Part shown: piece by piece, positions 56,160-64,000 of the stretch | Numbering within the stretch: the first letter of the stretch is position 1 | How the letters are laid out: each line of letters starts with the position of its first letter | Source of the DNA: Pleurocapsa minor HA4230-MV1 | GTDB lineage: Bacteria; Cyanobacteriota; Cyanobacteriia; Cyanobacteriales; Xenococcaceae | Assembly: GCA_019359095.1 (NCBI GenBank) | Contig: JAHHHZ010000020.1 | Coordinates: forward strand, 186,001-250,000 | Reading direction: 5' to 3' | DNA: 64,000 nucleotides | Program-made: the position numbers and the translations under genes | Notes under the pieces: model-generated | Databases searched by the model: none | What the model was told of the DNA's origin: nothing | Seen by the model: the letters and a program-made list of their open reading frames with translations, nothing else

Positions 56160-56290
56160 AAGGGTAAAGGCTTGCCCTAAAGGATGTTATACCCTTGTGG
56201 TACTAACTTCGTGTCGCACCGCATAGTTTGGTGGAAAAGCGCGAAGTTGCGTTGCGGGGGTTCCCCCCGTTGAGCAAACTTCGTAAGAAA
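56160..56290. repeat. Interspersed repeat copy 2 and long hairpin
   Basis: The first part matches the repeat at 541-600 (GCTTGCCCTAAAGG, CTTCGTGTCGCACCGC, TAGTTTGGTG) with an 18-base insert. It runs into a strong palindrome around 56241-56287 (GCGAAGTT with G-run arms, ending AACTTCGT). The spacer between the DUF1348 operon and yoeB is otherwise empty. Confidence 0.7.
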
Positions 56291-56359
56291 GGAAAATAGA
56301 TTAGTCTGCTATTCATGCAAGAGTTATATTCAAATGATGAGCCAAAATTTAGCCAAAGT

Positions 56360-56623
56360 TTAATAGTGATAACGACATTGCAAAAATATTAGCTTCTTAC
56401 CATCTATTTGATATACGAGCCTGTGTTCTTGAGTGATTCTTCTCGACCAACGAGATCCAGGTAAATATTTGAGTTTTTCTGGCTTGCCAATTCCCGTTGT
56501 AGGATTAGTGACTATTGCTTCTACTAGATCTAAGATTCGATTGAGTATCTTGCGGTCTTTTTTTGCCCACCAACGTAGATCTTCGCGAAATTGTTGGTCA
56601 AAAATCACTATGCTACCGCTCAA
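56360..56623 (-). CDS. yoeB: Txe/YoeB family mRNA interferase toxin
   Basis: This 87-residue ribosome-dependent endoribonuclease has FREDLRWWAKKDRKILNRIL, SRRITQEHRLVYQI and the C-terminal CRYHY, where the last H-Y pair and the R-x-x-x-x-H-R segment make the active site. It overlaps the antitoxin gene by 11 bp. Length is normal and all key residues are present, so it is probably active. Confidence 0.93.
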   Translation of the reverse strand: MSGSIVIFDQQFREDLRWWAKKDRKILNRILDLVEAIVTNPTTGIGKPEKLKYLPGSRWSRRITQEHRLVYQIDGKKLIFLQCRYHY

Positions 56624-56909
56624 TGTCTAACTCCTGACAGAGTTCTGCCAGGTTTTCCGATTTTAGATCTGGTTGATCGGCGATCGCATCGGCTCTAGCC
56701 ATAGCTGCCAGTAACTTTTGAGCATTCTCAGGAGATCTAAATAGATGCAATGTTTCTAGTAGGTTCGATAGTTCATCAGCAGCGAGAATTGCCACATCTT
56801 CTTTTCCCTGACGAGTTACAATAATGACACTGCGATCGGCGATCGATTCATCAAGTATTGAGGCTAAATTTTGACGCAGATTAGTATAGTTGGTTTGCTT
56901 GGCTAACAT
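56613..56909 (-). CDS. yefM: YefM family antitoxin
   Basis: This 98-residue Phd/YefM antitoxin has the N-terminal DNA-binding fold NYTNLRQNLASILDES and VIIVTRQGKEDVAILAADE, while the acidic C-terminal tail (LKSENLAELCQELD) wraps the toxin. It is the first gene of the pair, under a TGTAC-type operator at 56917-56934. It autorepresses in the family. Confidence 0.92.
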   Translation of the reverse strand: MLAKQTNYTNLRQNLASILDESIADRSVIIVTRQGKEDVAILAADELSNLLETLHLFRSPENAQKLLAAMARADAIADQPDLKSENLAELCQELDIER

Positions 56910-56916
56910 CTCAAAA

Positions 56917-56934
56917 AGTACAGATATATGTACT
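56917..56934. promoter_or_regulatory. yefM-yoeB operator palindrome
   Basis: AGTACA and TGTACT arms separated by six bases (GATATA), 8 bases upstream of the yefM ATG. Characterised YefM-YoeB operators carry a TGTACA core, so this is a probable autorepression site. Confidence 0.65.
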
Positions 56935-57023
56935 TATAGTAGCAATTTTAAAACCACTATGGAGCTAGTGATAGCCAATTAAAAGGCTTAGAGCTTACAG
57001 CTTATAGCCTAGAGCCTTCGATC

Positions 57024-57059
57024 AAAAAACACCCCGCCTAACTTTGCATAGGGAGGTGT
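57024..57059 (-). terminator. Rho-independent terminator of gap2
   Basis: On the minus strand ACACCTCC and GGGGTGT arms form a stem of about seven pairs with a long loop, followed by six Ts. It lies 36-70 bases after the gap2 stop. Confidence 0.8.
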
Positions 57060-57094
57060 CTGCCGAAAAATATAATTTGTTAGAGCTTTGTGAC

Positions 57095-58108
57095 TTACAT
57101 TCCTTTAGCTACCAATTCAGCCAAATCAACAACGCGCTGAGAATAACCCCACTCATTGTCATACCAAGCAATGATTTTAACCATGTCGCCATCTAGCACT
57201 AGAGTTAATAGTCCATCAACGGTAGAGGACACATCTGTACCTTTGAAGTCCGAAGAAACTAGAGGTAAGTCAGTGTAACCCAAAATGCCTTTGAGAGAAC
57301 CTTCAGCAGCCTTTTTAAGTACTTCGTTAACTTCCTCAGCAATGGTTTTCTTCTCCACCTGAGCCACCAAATCAACTACCGAAACGTTAGGAGTTGGCAC
57401 TCGTAGAGCGATACCGTTTAACTTACCTTTTACTTCAGGATAAACTAGGGCTACTGCTTGGGCCGCACCAGTAGAAGTCGGGACAATGTTCTCTGCTGCT
57501 GCTCTAGCTCGTCTTAAATCACGGTGGCTAGCATCCAAAATACGTTGGTCGCCAGTATAACTATGAGTAGTAGTCATAGCACCTTTAATGATGCCAAAGT
57601 TTTCGTTAATAACCTTGACAATAGGAGCTAGACAGTTAGTAGTACAACTAGCATTACTGACAATATCAAATTCACCAGGAGTATATTTTTCGTCGTTTAC
57701 TCCCATAACGTAAGTACCGATGTTAGGGCCACTTCCAGGAGCAGTAATGACTACTTTTTTAGCCCCAGCTTGAAGATGCTTTCCTGCACCTTCGGCATCA
57801 CGAAAAACACCAGTAGCTTCAATAATGATATCAACATCCCACTCTTTCCAGGGCAAGTTTAGTGGGTTGCGATCGGAGACACATTTAATTGTTTTGCCAT
57901 TGACGATCAAAGAGTTAGCGTCATAACCAATGTCTGCGTCCAAAACACCCAACATAGTGTCATACTTTAACAAGTGAGAGTTGGTTTTAGGATCAGAAGT
58001 ATCGTTAAGACCGACCAATTCTAAATTTGTATCATTTCCTCTAGTTAGCAGACATCTGACAAAGTTACGCCCGATACGCCCAAAACCGTTAATTGCTACT
58101 CTAACCAC
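57095..58108 (-). CDS. gap2: Glyceraldehyde-3-phosphate dehydrogenase, type I (Calvin-cycle Gap2 type)
   Basis: This 337-residue enzyme starts at GTG (58108), with GAGGG as its ribosome site. The NAD(P) site is [15 protein letters not shown], the catalytic cysteine is C155 in [12 protein letters not shown], and the second-phosphate region is [20 protein letters not shown], typical of the cyanobacterial/plastid enzyme that reduces 1,3-bisphosphoglycerate with NADPH. It lacks the plastid GapB C-terminal extension, as cyanobacterial copies do, and is normally regulated through CP12. A strong terminator follows. Confidence 0.97.
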   Translation of the reverse strand: MVRVAINGFGRIGRNFVRCLLTRGNDTNLELVGLNDTSDPKTNSHLLKYDTMLGVLDADIGYDANSLIVNGKTIKCVSDRNPLNLPWKEWDVDIIIEATGVFRDAEGAGKHLQAGAKKVVITAPGSGPNIGTYVMGVNDEKYTPGEFDIVSNASCTTNCLAPIVKVINENFGIIKGAMTTTHSYTGDQRILDASHRDLRRARAAAENIVPTSTGAAQAVALVYPEVKGKLNGIALRVPTPNVSVVDLVAQVEKKTIAEEVNEVLKKAAEGSLKGILGYTDLPLVSSDFKGTDVSSTVDGLLTLVLDGDMVKIIAWYDNEWGYSQRVVDLAELVAKGM

Positions 58109-58510
58109 AATACTCTTGCCCTCTAAATTTTATTAGGTTAATACATTAAAACATTCTTAATAAGACTCATCATATCGTAAAGTCAGCACATTTCAAGACC
58201 TGACTCAGAATCAATTTCAACCTTATATTGGCCTCATATCTGAAGCTAATAATTGCCTCGGACTGGAAATTAGGGCGGTGATGTCTCAAGAGTAATTAAA
58301 TCACAAATTTTGACCTTAATTTCCTGGAGAATGTAACTTTTGCGCTCAAATTTACCAATTTTCTGCTACTTCTACTGCTTGTTTATCCCTAAGTCTCAAA
58401 AATTCTTGCTATCATAGCCCGTATTGTTTACGGCAATGAGAAGATACAGAGTGCTTCACTTCAAAACAAGTTAGTAGTATTCTGTAACCCTCAACCAAGA
58501 TATACGTGCT
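58109..58510. other. Divergent gap2-murC promoter region
   Basis: This 402-base spacer between divergent genes must hold both promoters. I see no ORF, RNA gene or strong palindrome. The stretch 58170-58330 is moderately AT-rich with no signal I would name. Confidence 0.5.
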
Positions 58511-60004
58511 ATGGCAGGAGTCAAAGAAGTGGCAAAAGTAGATTTGAAAGGAAAACCATTTCACTTTATTGGTATTGGCGGAATTGGGATGTCGGCTTTA
58601 GCCCAGATTGTTGCTCAACGACAACTGCCAGTATCAGGTTCTGATCTGCGTTCTAGCCACATTACCGATAGATTAGAAGCCTTGGGTGCAAAGATTTTTT
58701 ATGGTCATGAAGCCAGAAATCTCGATTTTTTTGTGCCAACTCCAGGGATCAAACGCCAGCCAGTATCAGCAGGAGCGTCTGAAGCTCTGCCAGAAATTGA
58801 GGTTTTAAATAGTTATTCTCATACCTTGTTACCACAGGTTATTTGTTCTACGGCGATCGCCCTAACTAATCCTGAATATCAAGCAGCAGTCAAACTCGGC
58901 TGTCCAATTTTTCATCGTTCCGATCTTTTAGCAGCTTTGATTGATGAATACGAAAGTATTGCAGTTTCAGGGACTCACGGTAAAACCACCACCAGTAGCT
59001 TAATTGGCTATATGCTCTTCAAATGTCAACTTGACCCCACAATTATTGTCGGTGGAGAGGTAGATACTTGGGATGGTAATGCTAGAAGTGGGCAAGGAGA
59101 ATATTTAGTCGCGGAAGCAGATGAATCAGATGGTTCTTTAGTTAAGCATCATCCTAGTATTGGTATTATTACCAATATTGAGTTAGATCATCCCGATCGC
59201 TATCAAGATATTCAAGAAGTAGTCAGTATTTTTCAAACTTTTGCTGGACAGTGTAAAACATTAATTGGCTGCATTGACGATCCGATTATTCGTGACGAAT
59301 TAGCTTTAACTATTAGCTATGGTTTAAATCCAGATTGGGGTGCTGACTACACTGCGAAAAATATTACCTATCACGCTCAAGGAAGCAAGTCGCAGATCTG
59401 GGAAAGGGGAGTTTGTTTAGGAGAGTTACAGCTACCACTCCTAGGAGAACATAACCTCAACAATGCTCTAGCTGCGATCGCCGTAGGTAGACAAGTCGGT
59501 TTGGAATTTAGCACCATTGCTGAAGCGATCGCTACTTTTGGTGGCACGAAAAGACGGTTTGAGCATCGAGGAGAAGTCAACGACATCACTTTTATTGATG
59601 ACTATGCCCATCATCCCAGCGAAATCAAGGTTACCTTAACCGCTGCTAAACAAAGAGTATCTGGTAACAATTCTCTCCAGCGAGTAGTGGCAATTTTTCA
59701 ACCCCATCGCTATAGCCGTACTAAAACCTTCTTAGAAGAATTTGCCTTAGCTTTTAAAGATGCTGATGTAGTGATAATTACGGATATCTATAGTGCGGGA
59801 GAAAACAACACCTTCGGTATCAGTGGCTCAGATTTAGTTAAGGCGATCGCCACTTACCATCCCGACGTTCACTATCATCCAGAGGTTGAGTCGATTGAAA
59901 ATTTCCTCTGTTCAGAAATATTAGCGCCTGGAGACTTGGCAATATTCTTAGGAGCGGGTAATCTTAATCAATCGATTCCCAAAACTATTCATATGTTTCA
60001 GTAA
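58511..60004 (+). CDS. murC: UDP-N-acetylmuramate-L-alanine ligase
   Basis: This 497-residue cytosolic ligase adds L-Ala to UDP-MurNAc in peptidoglycan synthesis, using ATP. The N-terminal Rossmann loop is IGIGGIGMSALAQI, the ATP loop is VSGTHGKTTTSSLIG, the central domain has EADESDGSL and TNIELDHPD, and the C-domain has DDYAHHPSEI. Length and order are normal. It is followed 64 bases later by murB on the same strand, as in many cyanobacteria. Confidence 0.98.
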   Translation: MAGVKEVAKVDLKGKPFHFIGIGGIGMSALAQIVAQRQLPVSGSDLRSSHITDRLEALGAKIFYGHEARNLDFFVPTPGIKRQPVSAGASEALPEIEVLNSYSHTLLPQVICSTAIALTNPEYQAAVKLGCPIFHRSDLLAALIDEYESIAVSGTHGKTTTSSLIGYMLFKCQLDPTIIVGGEVDTWDGNARSGQGEYLVAEADESDGSLVKHHPSIGIITNIELDHPDRYQDIQEVVSIFQTFAGQCKTLIGCIDDPIIRDELALTISYGLNPDWGADYTAKNITYHAQGSKSQIWERGVCLGELQLPLLGEHNLNNALAAIAVGRQVGLEFSTIAEAIATFGGTKRRFEHRGEVNDITFIDDYAHHPSEIKVTLTAAKQRVSGNNSLQRVVAIFQPHRYSRTKTFLEEFALAFKDADVVIITDIYSAGENNTFGISGSDLVKAIATYHPDVHYHPEVESIENFLCSEILAPGDLAIFLGAGNLNQSIPKTIHMFQ

Positions 60005-60006
60005 TC

Positions 60007-60060
60007 ATTTATCAGTAATCACCAATCAGTAATCAGTAATCAGTAATTAGTAATCACTAA
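60007..60060. repeat. STRR-like heptamers between murC and murB
   Basis: Several units related to AATCAGT/AATTAGT in tandem fill almost the whole murC-murB spacer. This is an example of cyanobacterial short tandem heptamer repeats. Confidence 0.75.
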
Positions 60061-60068
60061 CCACCTTA

Positions 60069-60953
60069 ATGAACAAAGATAATTTAATCCAGAAGTGCGT
60101 ATCTCTAGCTGGTCAAACCTCCTATAAAGTAGGTGGTGATGCTCAATGGTATGCTGCACCGAGAAACTGGGATGAGTTGGCAGCAAGTTTTGAATGGTAT
60201 CAATCTCAGGATATGCCTTTGACTTTGTTAGGCGCTGGTTCAAATTTACTAATTAGCGATCGCGGTTTACCAGGATTTGTCCTTTCAACTCGACATTTTC
60301 GTGGCTATGAGTTCAATCCAGAGACAGGAATTTTGGTTGCGGATGCGGGGGAGGCGATCGCTAAACTAGCTTGGAAAGCTGCTAAACGTGGCCTTAAAGG
60401 GCTGGAATGGGCGGTGGGTATTCCTGGCACGGTGGGGGGAGGTGTGGTAATGAACGCTGGTGCGCACACTTCTTGTTTGGCGGATATTTTAGTCAGCGCG
60501 ACTGTCTTGTCTCCCGATGGCACAATTGCGGAATTAAAACCTGAAGATTTAGCTTATAGCTATCGTACCTCTAATTTACAAAGAGGCGATCGCCTGGTAG
60601 TCAGAGCGACAATGCAGCTTGAACCTGGCTATAGCAAGGCTGAAATTATGGAAATGTCTAACCAAAATTGGACGCAGCGCAAAACGACTCAACCTTATCA
60701 CCTTCCCAGTTGCGGTAGCGTTTTCCGTAATCCTCAACCTCAACCAGCAGCTAATCTGATCGAGCAGCTAGGATTAAAAGGATACAAAATTGGTGATGCG
60801 CAAATAGCTCATCGTCATGCTAACTTTATTCTCAACTGTGGTGCAGCTACTGCTAAAGATATCTTTGAGTTAATTCGCTATGCTCAAGAAAAAGTAGAAT
60901 ATCATTGGTCAGTATCTTTAGAGCCAGAAGTTAAGCTACTCGGAGAGTTCTAA
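60069..60953 (+). CDS. murB: UDP-N-acetylenolpyruvoylglucosamine reductase
   Basis: This 294-residue FAD enzyme reduces enolpyruvyl-UDP-GlcNAc with NADPH to UDP-MurNAc, the substrate MurC then extends. The FAD-binding segment is LLGAGSNLLISDRGLPGFVL, then AVGIPGTVGGGVVMNAGAH, a SYRTSNLQ arginine block, and LPSCGSVFRNP with the active-site serine. The C-terminal part ends with HANFILNCG and a Glu (LEPEVKLLG). Length and motifs are those of the type II short MurB. Confidence 0.97.
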   Translation: MNKDNLIQKCVSLAGQTSYKVGGDAQWYAAPRNWDELAASFEWYQSQDMPLTLLGAGSNLLISDRGLPGFVLSTRHFRGYEFNPETGILVADAGEAIAKLAWKAAKRGLKGLEWAVGIPGTVGGGVVMNAGAHTSCLADILVSATVLSPDGTIAELKPEDLAYSYRTSNLQRGDRLVVRATMQLEPGYSKAEIMEMSNQNWTQRKTTQPYHLPSCGSVFRNPQPQPAANLIEQLGLKGYKIGDAQIAHRHANFILNCGAATAKDIFELIRYAQEKVEYHWSVSLEPEVKLLGEF

Positions 60954-61039
60954 TTAACCGAATTAAGCGATCTTTGAGTTATGCTAAATCTTTCTAATTA
61001 ATTTCGCAGTCACTAATACACAAAATACACAAAATAGAT

Positions 61040-61378
61040 ATGGCAGGAAGAGGATTTGGGCCACTAGGCAAAATGAAAGAACTTGCTGACGCTTTTAAAA
61101 AAGCTCAGGAGGTACAGGCAGGAGCGCAACAACTCCAAAATGAATTAGAGCAGATGGAAATTGAAGGAACTAGTGAGGATGGACTAGTTAAAGTCGTCAT
61201 GAGTGGGAACCAAGAACCCCGTCGTGTCGAGATTTCCCCCGAAGCTATGAACGCTGGTGCAGAAGCTCTCTCCGCATCTGTTTCCGTAGCCATGAAGTCT
61301 GCTTATGAACAGTCTACAGATTTAATGCGTGGGCGCATGGAAGAACTTACCAGTGGTTTGAATTTACCTGGAATGTAA
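61040..61378 (+). CDS. YbaB/EbfC family nucleoid-associated protein
   Basis: This 112-residue DNA-binding protein reads [22 protein letters not shown] and continues with the dimer core MEGTS-like ([17 protein letters not shown]), then [10 protein letters not shown]. It forms dimers that bind DNA and may shape the nucleoid. It follows murB by 86 bases. A terminator lies at 61421-61448. Confidence 0.95.
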   Translation: MAGRGFGPLGKMKELADAFKKAQEVQAGAQQLQNELEQMEIEGTSEDGLVKVVMSGNQEPRRVEISPEAMNAGAEALSASVSVAMKSAYEQSTDLMRGRMEELTSGLNLPGM

Positions 61379-61420
61379 ATTCAATGAGCAATGAACAATG
61401 AATAATAAATAAATATTTAG

Positions 61421-61448
61421 TAGGGGTTTTTATTGCCCCTATTTTTTT
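61421..61448 (+). terminator. Rho-independent terminator after ybaB
   Basis: TAGGGG and CCCCTA form a 6-bp stem with a 9-base loop, followed by seven Ts. It lies about 43 bases after the ybaB stop and only two bases before the GTG of the next gene, so that gene depends on read-through or on a promoter overlapping this hairpin. Confidence 0.85.
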
Positions 61449-61450
61449 GA

Positions 61451-62080
61451 GTGACTAAATTAATTAATCAAACAAGAGTGATTTTAATTAGTGGCTCTTC
61501 CCATGTAGGAAAATCGACTCTTGGTCGATCTCTAGCAGCCAAACTAAGTTGGAATTATCTTTCGACAGACACTTTAGCGCGACATCCTGGTCGTCCTTGG
61601 GTGAGTACAAAAGTCAAGTCTATCCCAGAACATGTAGTACAACATTATCAAACTTTATCGGTTGAGGCTCTTTTTGTAGATGTATTAGACCACTATCAAA
61701 ATAATGTTTTACCGCAAATCGAGGCGATAGTTCATGCTCATACCTGTGATTTAGCAAGAGAGTGCCTTGTACTTGAAGGATCTGCATTATGGCCAAAATT
61801 TGTAGCGAATTTAGTTGACAAAAATACTGTCAAAGCAATTTGGCTTACAGCTAGTGAGGAATTATTCCGAAGTCGAATCTTGGCTGAAAGTAATTTTGAT
61901 AATGTAAGCAAAAATCGGCAGTACCTGATTGAAAAGTTTTTAGCTCGTACTCTACTCTACGATCGATGTATGAGAGATGAAGTTGAACGTCGTGGATTTA
62001 TCTGTATTGATGTAGAAACTCTGTCAATGAGAGATGAGCTTGCCAAAAAATGTCTAGAATTGATTAATGTTTCCTATTAG
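61451..62080 (+). CDS. P-loop nucleoside/shikimate kinase-like protein
   Basis: This is a 209-residue ATP-binding protein. Walker A is GSSHVGKST (residues 15-23), followed by LAAKLSWNYLSTDTLARHPG, where the STD/LARHPGR segment resembles the substrate-binding part of AAA_18/adenylate-kinase-like folds. CLVLEGSALWP looks like a Walker B-type strand. A second GTG at residue 10 (61478) is also a possible start. The substrate is unknown. The start, two bases after a terminator T-run, is odd. Confidence 0.75.
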   Translation: MTKLINQTRVILISGSSHVGKSTLGRSLAAKLSWNYLSTDTLARHPGRPWVSTKVKSIPEHVVQHYQTLSVEALFVDVLDHYQNNVLPQIEAIVHAHTCDLARECLVLEGSALWPKFVANLVDKNTVKAIWLTASEELFRSRILAESNFDNVSKNRQYLIEKFLARTLLYDRCMRDEVERRGFICIDVETLSMRDELAKKCLELINVSY

Positions 62081-62368
62081 CGAGCGCAAAACCTATTAAT
62101 TTTTATTGGCGTTGCACAATGAATAAATGATCGGCTAAAAACTAACATATTTGTTATAAACATCGATAATTTTTTGTCTGAAATTGAGTGAATACGCTTT
62201 CATTTAAGATTTGCTTTCCGAATTTCAACTAATGTATCTCACTTATTTGAGAAATGCTATAACGTTTTTACGTATGACTATATTACAGTCAATAAGTTAA
62301 TCGAAGAATTATTTTTAACAGTAAATGCAGTTAGTGGTTAGAAAGTTTTCTGTGAGCTGCTTATCGAG

Positions 62369-64000
62369 CTATTTAACCTTGGCGCGGAAGCGAATAAAGC
62401 CATAAGAATTAGCAGGTGTTCCTGGAGCTGTAGCTGGAGGGAGAGGAGTATTTAGTTTAATTAACACTACTCCTGAAAGATTATTGCTACTGTCATTAAC
62501 AGGAATTAAAGTATGAGGAATTAAATTATCGGTATCATTAGGATCGTGTTTTTTACACAGGTTAAGAGGAGGATTAGTACCTGGGGGATAAAAATTTCCT
62601 TGGTGATTATTAATGGGATTTTTAATAAAATTCGATAAATATATATTGATAGAGTCAGCTGGATTCGTTGTATTCAATCCCAAACCAATACCAACTTCCG
62701 TGCCATAACTGTTTTTATTAAAAGTCATATTATCTGGCACAACATCGCAAATGTTGACATTTTTAGCATCCGCATCACCATTAGAGAGAAAATAAATAGT
62801 GTATTCTACTTCATCTCCTGGTTTAACATCAGGAACATTAATTGCTCCACGTAGATATTTGTTGATACTAGGGTCGCTATTAGAATCGGGCCAATTAGAA
62901 TTGTTATCATTTAAAGTAGCGTCATCAACAAAAGTATTATCGAATTGAATTTCGTCGTCTGGCTGACCAGGGTTAATAGCTGTAATCCGCTTGACCAGGA
63001 GTAATTTGGGGTTAGATGCTACGGGTTGAGCGATCGCAATTTGATAATCTTCAACTTCACCGTTACTGGCAGCATTTCCAGGGGTAGTATTATTAATCGA
63101 ATTATCGCTGGTTAAACGCAAACGAACGTAAGTGTTACCTACTGTTCCCACACTAATCCCACTCCAGGTTAAATTAGCTGCGGGGTTGCCACCAGTAGTA
63201 CCTTGATTAACTGTTGCACTAGCATATTCTATTAGTTCAAACTTACCGTCTTTATTAAAATCAATCCAAGCGTGAAGGGTAGCAGATTGTGTTGTGGTGT
63301 TAGTAGCAGTAATATTGTTGGCAGGAATGGTGTAGCTGGTATCCCCTGCGGTTAGGGTAGGTAGAGTAAAGTTGTTTTCATCATCGCCATTACCTGTCCC
63401 TGTCCCCGTAAGAGCATCATCATCGGTAGCATTGCTATTATCCTCAATACCATCAACAAAACCATTGGCATCAGCATCGGGAGCTGTTGTGCCTAAAAAT
63501 AATCCAGAAACGATCGCGTGATTTGCCCCTAGAGGATTGGTGCTACTGTTGTTATCAACAATATTATCTGTACCGTAAGTATCGGGAGCATCACCGAAGT
63601 CAGCAGGACATAAGTTTGCTAGAAAAGCATTTGTAAACTGATTTTGCAGGGTGCTGTAATCAGTAATGGGAAGAAAGTCAGCTTCCAGTACGTTTGACCC
63701 GTTGTAAGCCGCAGTATTATCTCCGTCTGTAATTGGCTTAAAGCCACTGTCTATAGTTAATCCATCTACGCCTATCCCGTAGATATGTGCGCCAGCATTT
63801 TTAAACTGTGTGGCTTCGTCTGTGGGACTTCCTCCGCTGGTTTGCGCTCCATCGGTAAAGAAAAACACGACATCTGGCTGGTTGACTCCTAGTGCGGTAC
63901 CTGCTTGAAAACCTGCTTCCCAGTTTGTACCACCACCAGGAACACCATAATTAGTATTTAAAGCAGTTTGAAAAGTGGCTAGATTAGCAGCGGTAATATT
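62369..64000 (-). CDS. vWA/GEVED/DUF11-like surface protein (5' truncated by window)
   Basis: The gene runs off the right edge; the first listed start codon (GTG at 63868) is internal, as the frame continues upstream to base 64000 with GGTNWEAGF and GVNQPDVVFFFTDG, the MIDAS and strand of a von Willebrand A domain. A PADFGDAPDTYGTDN segment then leads to a GEVED-type domain (NGEVEDYQIAI) preceded by WIDFNKDGKFE. A DUF11-like repeat (VKPGDEVEYTIYFLSNGD) follows, and the protein ends RFRAKVK. It is a secreted or surface-anchored adhesin-like protein. There is no anchor in this part. Confidence 0.85.
   Translation of the reverse strand, partial: NITAANLATFQTALNTNYGVPGGGTNWEAGFQAGTALGVNQPDVVFFFTDGAQTSGGSPTDEATQFKNAGAHIYGIGVDGLTIDSGFKPITDGDNTAAYNGSNVLEADFLPITDYSTLQNQFTNAFLANLCPADFGDAPDTYGTDNIVDNNSSTNPLGANHAIVSGLFLGTTAPDADANGFVDGIEDNSNATDDDALTGTGTGNGDDENNFTLPTLTAGDTSYTIPANNITATNTTTQSATLHAWIDFNKDGKFELIEYASATVNQGTTGGNPAANLTWSGISVGTVGNTYVRLRLTSDNSINNTTPGNAASNGEVEDYQIAIAQPVASNPKLLLVKRITAINPGQPDDEIQFDNTFVDDATLNDNNSNWPDSNSDPSINKYLRGAINVPDVKPGDEVEYTIYFLSNGDADAKNVNICDVVPDNMTFNKNSYGTEVGIGLGLNTTNPADSINIYLSNFIKNPINNHQGNFYPPGTNPPLNLCKKHDPNDTDNLIPHTLIPVNDSSNNLSGVVLIKLNTPLPPATAPGTPANSYGFIRFRAKVK

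Overview
The window comes from a cyanobacterium. The evidence is direct: psaC (photosystem I), chlH (chlorophyll branch), a Calvin-cycle type gap2, and dozens of copies of the HIP1 octamer GCGATCGC spread through genes and spacers. The DNA is AT-rich. The interspersed palindromes, heptamer repeats and a large extracellular-polysaccharide (EPS) locus fit a colonial or baeocyte-forming lineage (Pleurocapsa/Stanieria-like), but that placement is inference.

Layout. 1-504 is the tail of a peptide-type ABC ATPase. 712-35654 is one large EPS locus. Its leftward arm (10977 to 712) encodes a Wzc-like co-polymerase/tyrosine kinase, four GT4 glycosyltransferases, an acyltransferase and a beta-helix lipoprotein. 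Its rightward arm (11623 onward) encodes a small Cys-rich protein, a GT26 enzyme with a c-di-GMP-receptor-like tail, a hexapeptide N-acetyltransferase, then a tightly overlapped six-gene amino-sugar operon (14156-20539) with two aminotransferases and a sugar N-formyltransferase. A 1744-residue modular surface protein follows, then further GT4/GT2 enzymes, an ABC flippase, an FkbM methyltransferase and a Wzy-like polymerase.

35655-36222 is a scrap yard: an 88-bp second copy of the ABC ATPase seen at the window start, the head of a Ser/Thr kinase gene, and a 251-bp element with perfect 23-bp inverted ends flanked by TA. 36223-40399 holds small accessory genes (DUF4327, pentapeptide, methyltransferase-like, AlkB-like, two small membrane proteins), long direct repeats and two degenerate echoes of the chlH 3' end.

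40400-64000 is mostly housekeeping: chlH, hicAB, psaC, a J-domain protein, a beta-helix protein, a monooxygenase-like protein, a Ser/Thr kinase, lysC, an oxidoreductase, a cytosine-deaminase-like amidohydrolase, a TetR/DUF1348 pair with operator-like boxes, yefM-yoeB, gap2, murC-murB, ybaB, a P-loop kinase, and the C-terminal part of a vWA/GEVED surface protein that runs off the window end.

How it works together (inference): the EPS locus makes an unusual acetylated and probably N-formylated amino-sugar polymer, flips it with an ABC transporter and polymerises it with the Wzy-like protein. Two steps carry hypermutable tracts: (ATAC)6 just before the flippase ATG, and an A10 run that puts the polymerase out of frame. 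One glycosyltransferase carries four MshEN-like motifs. Together these suggest switchable, c-di-GMP-tuned surface polysaccharide production, which is the most interesting hypothesis here.
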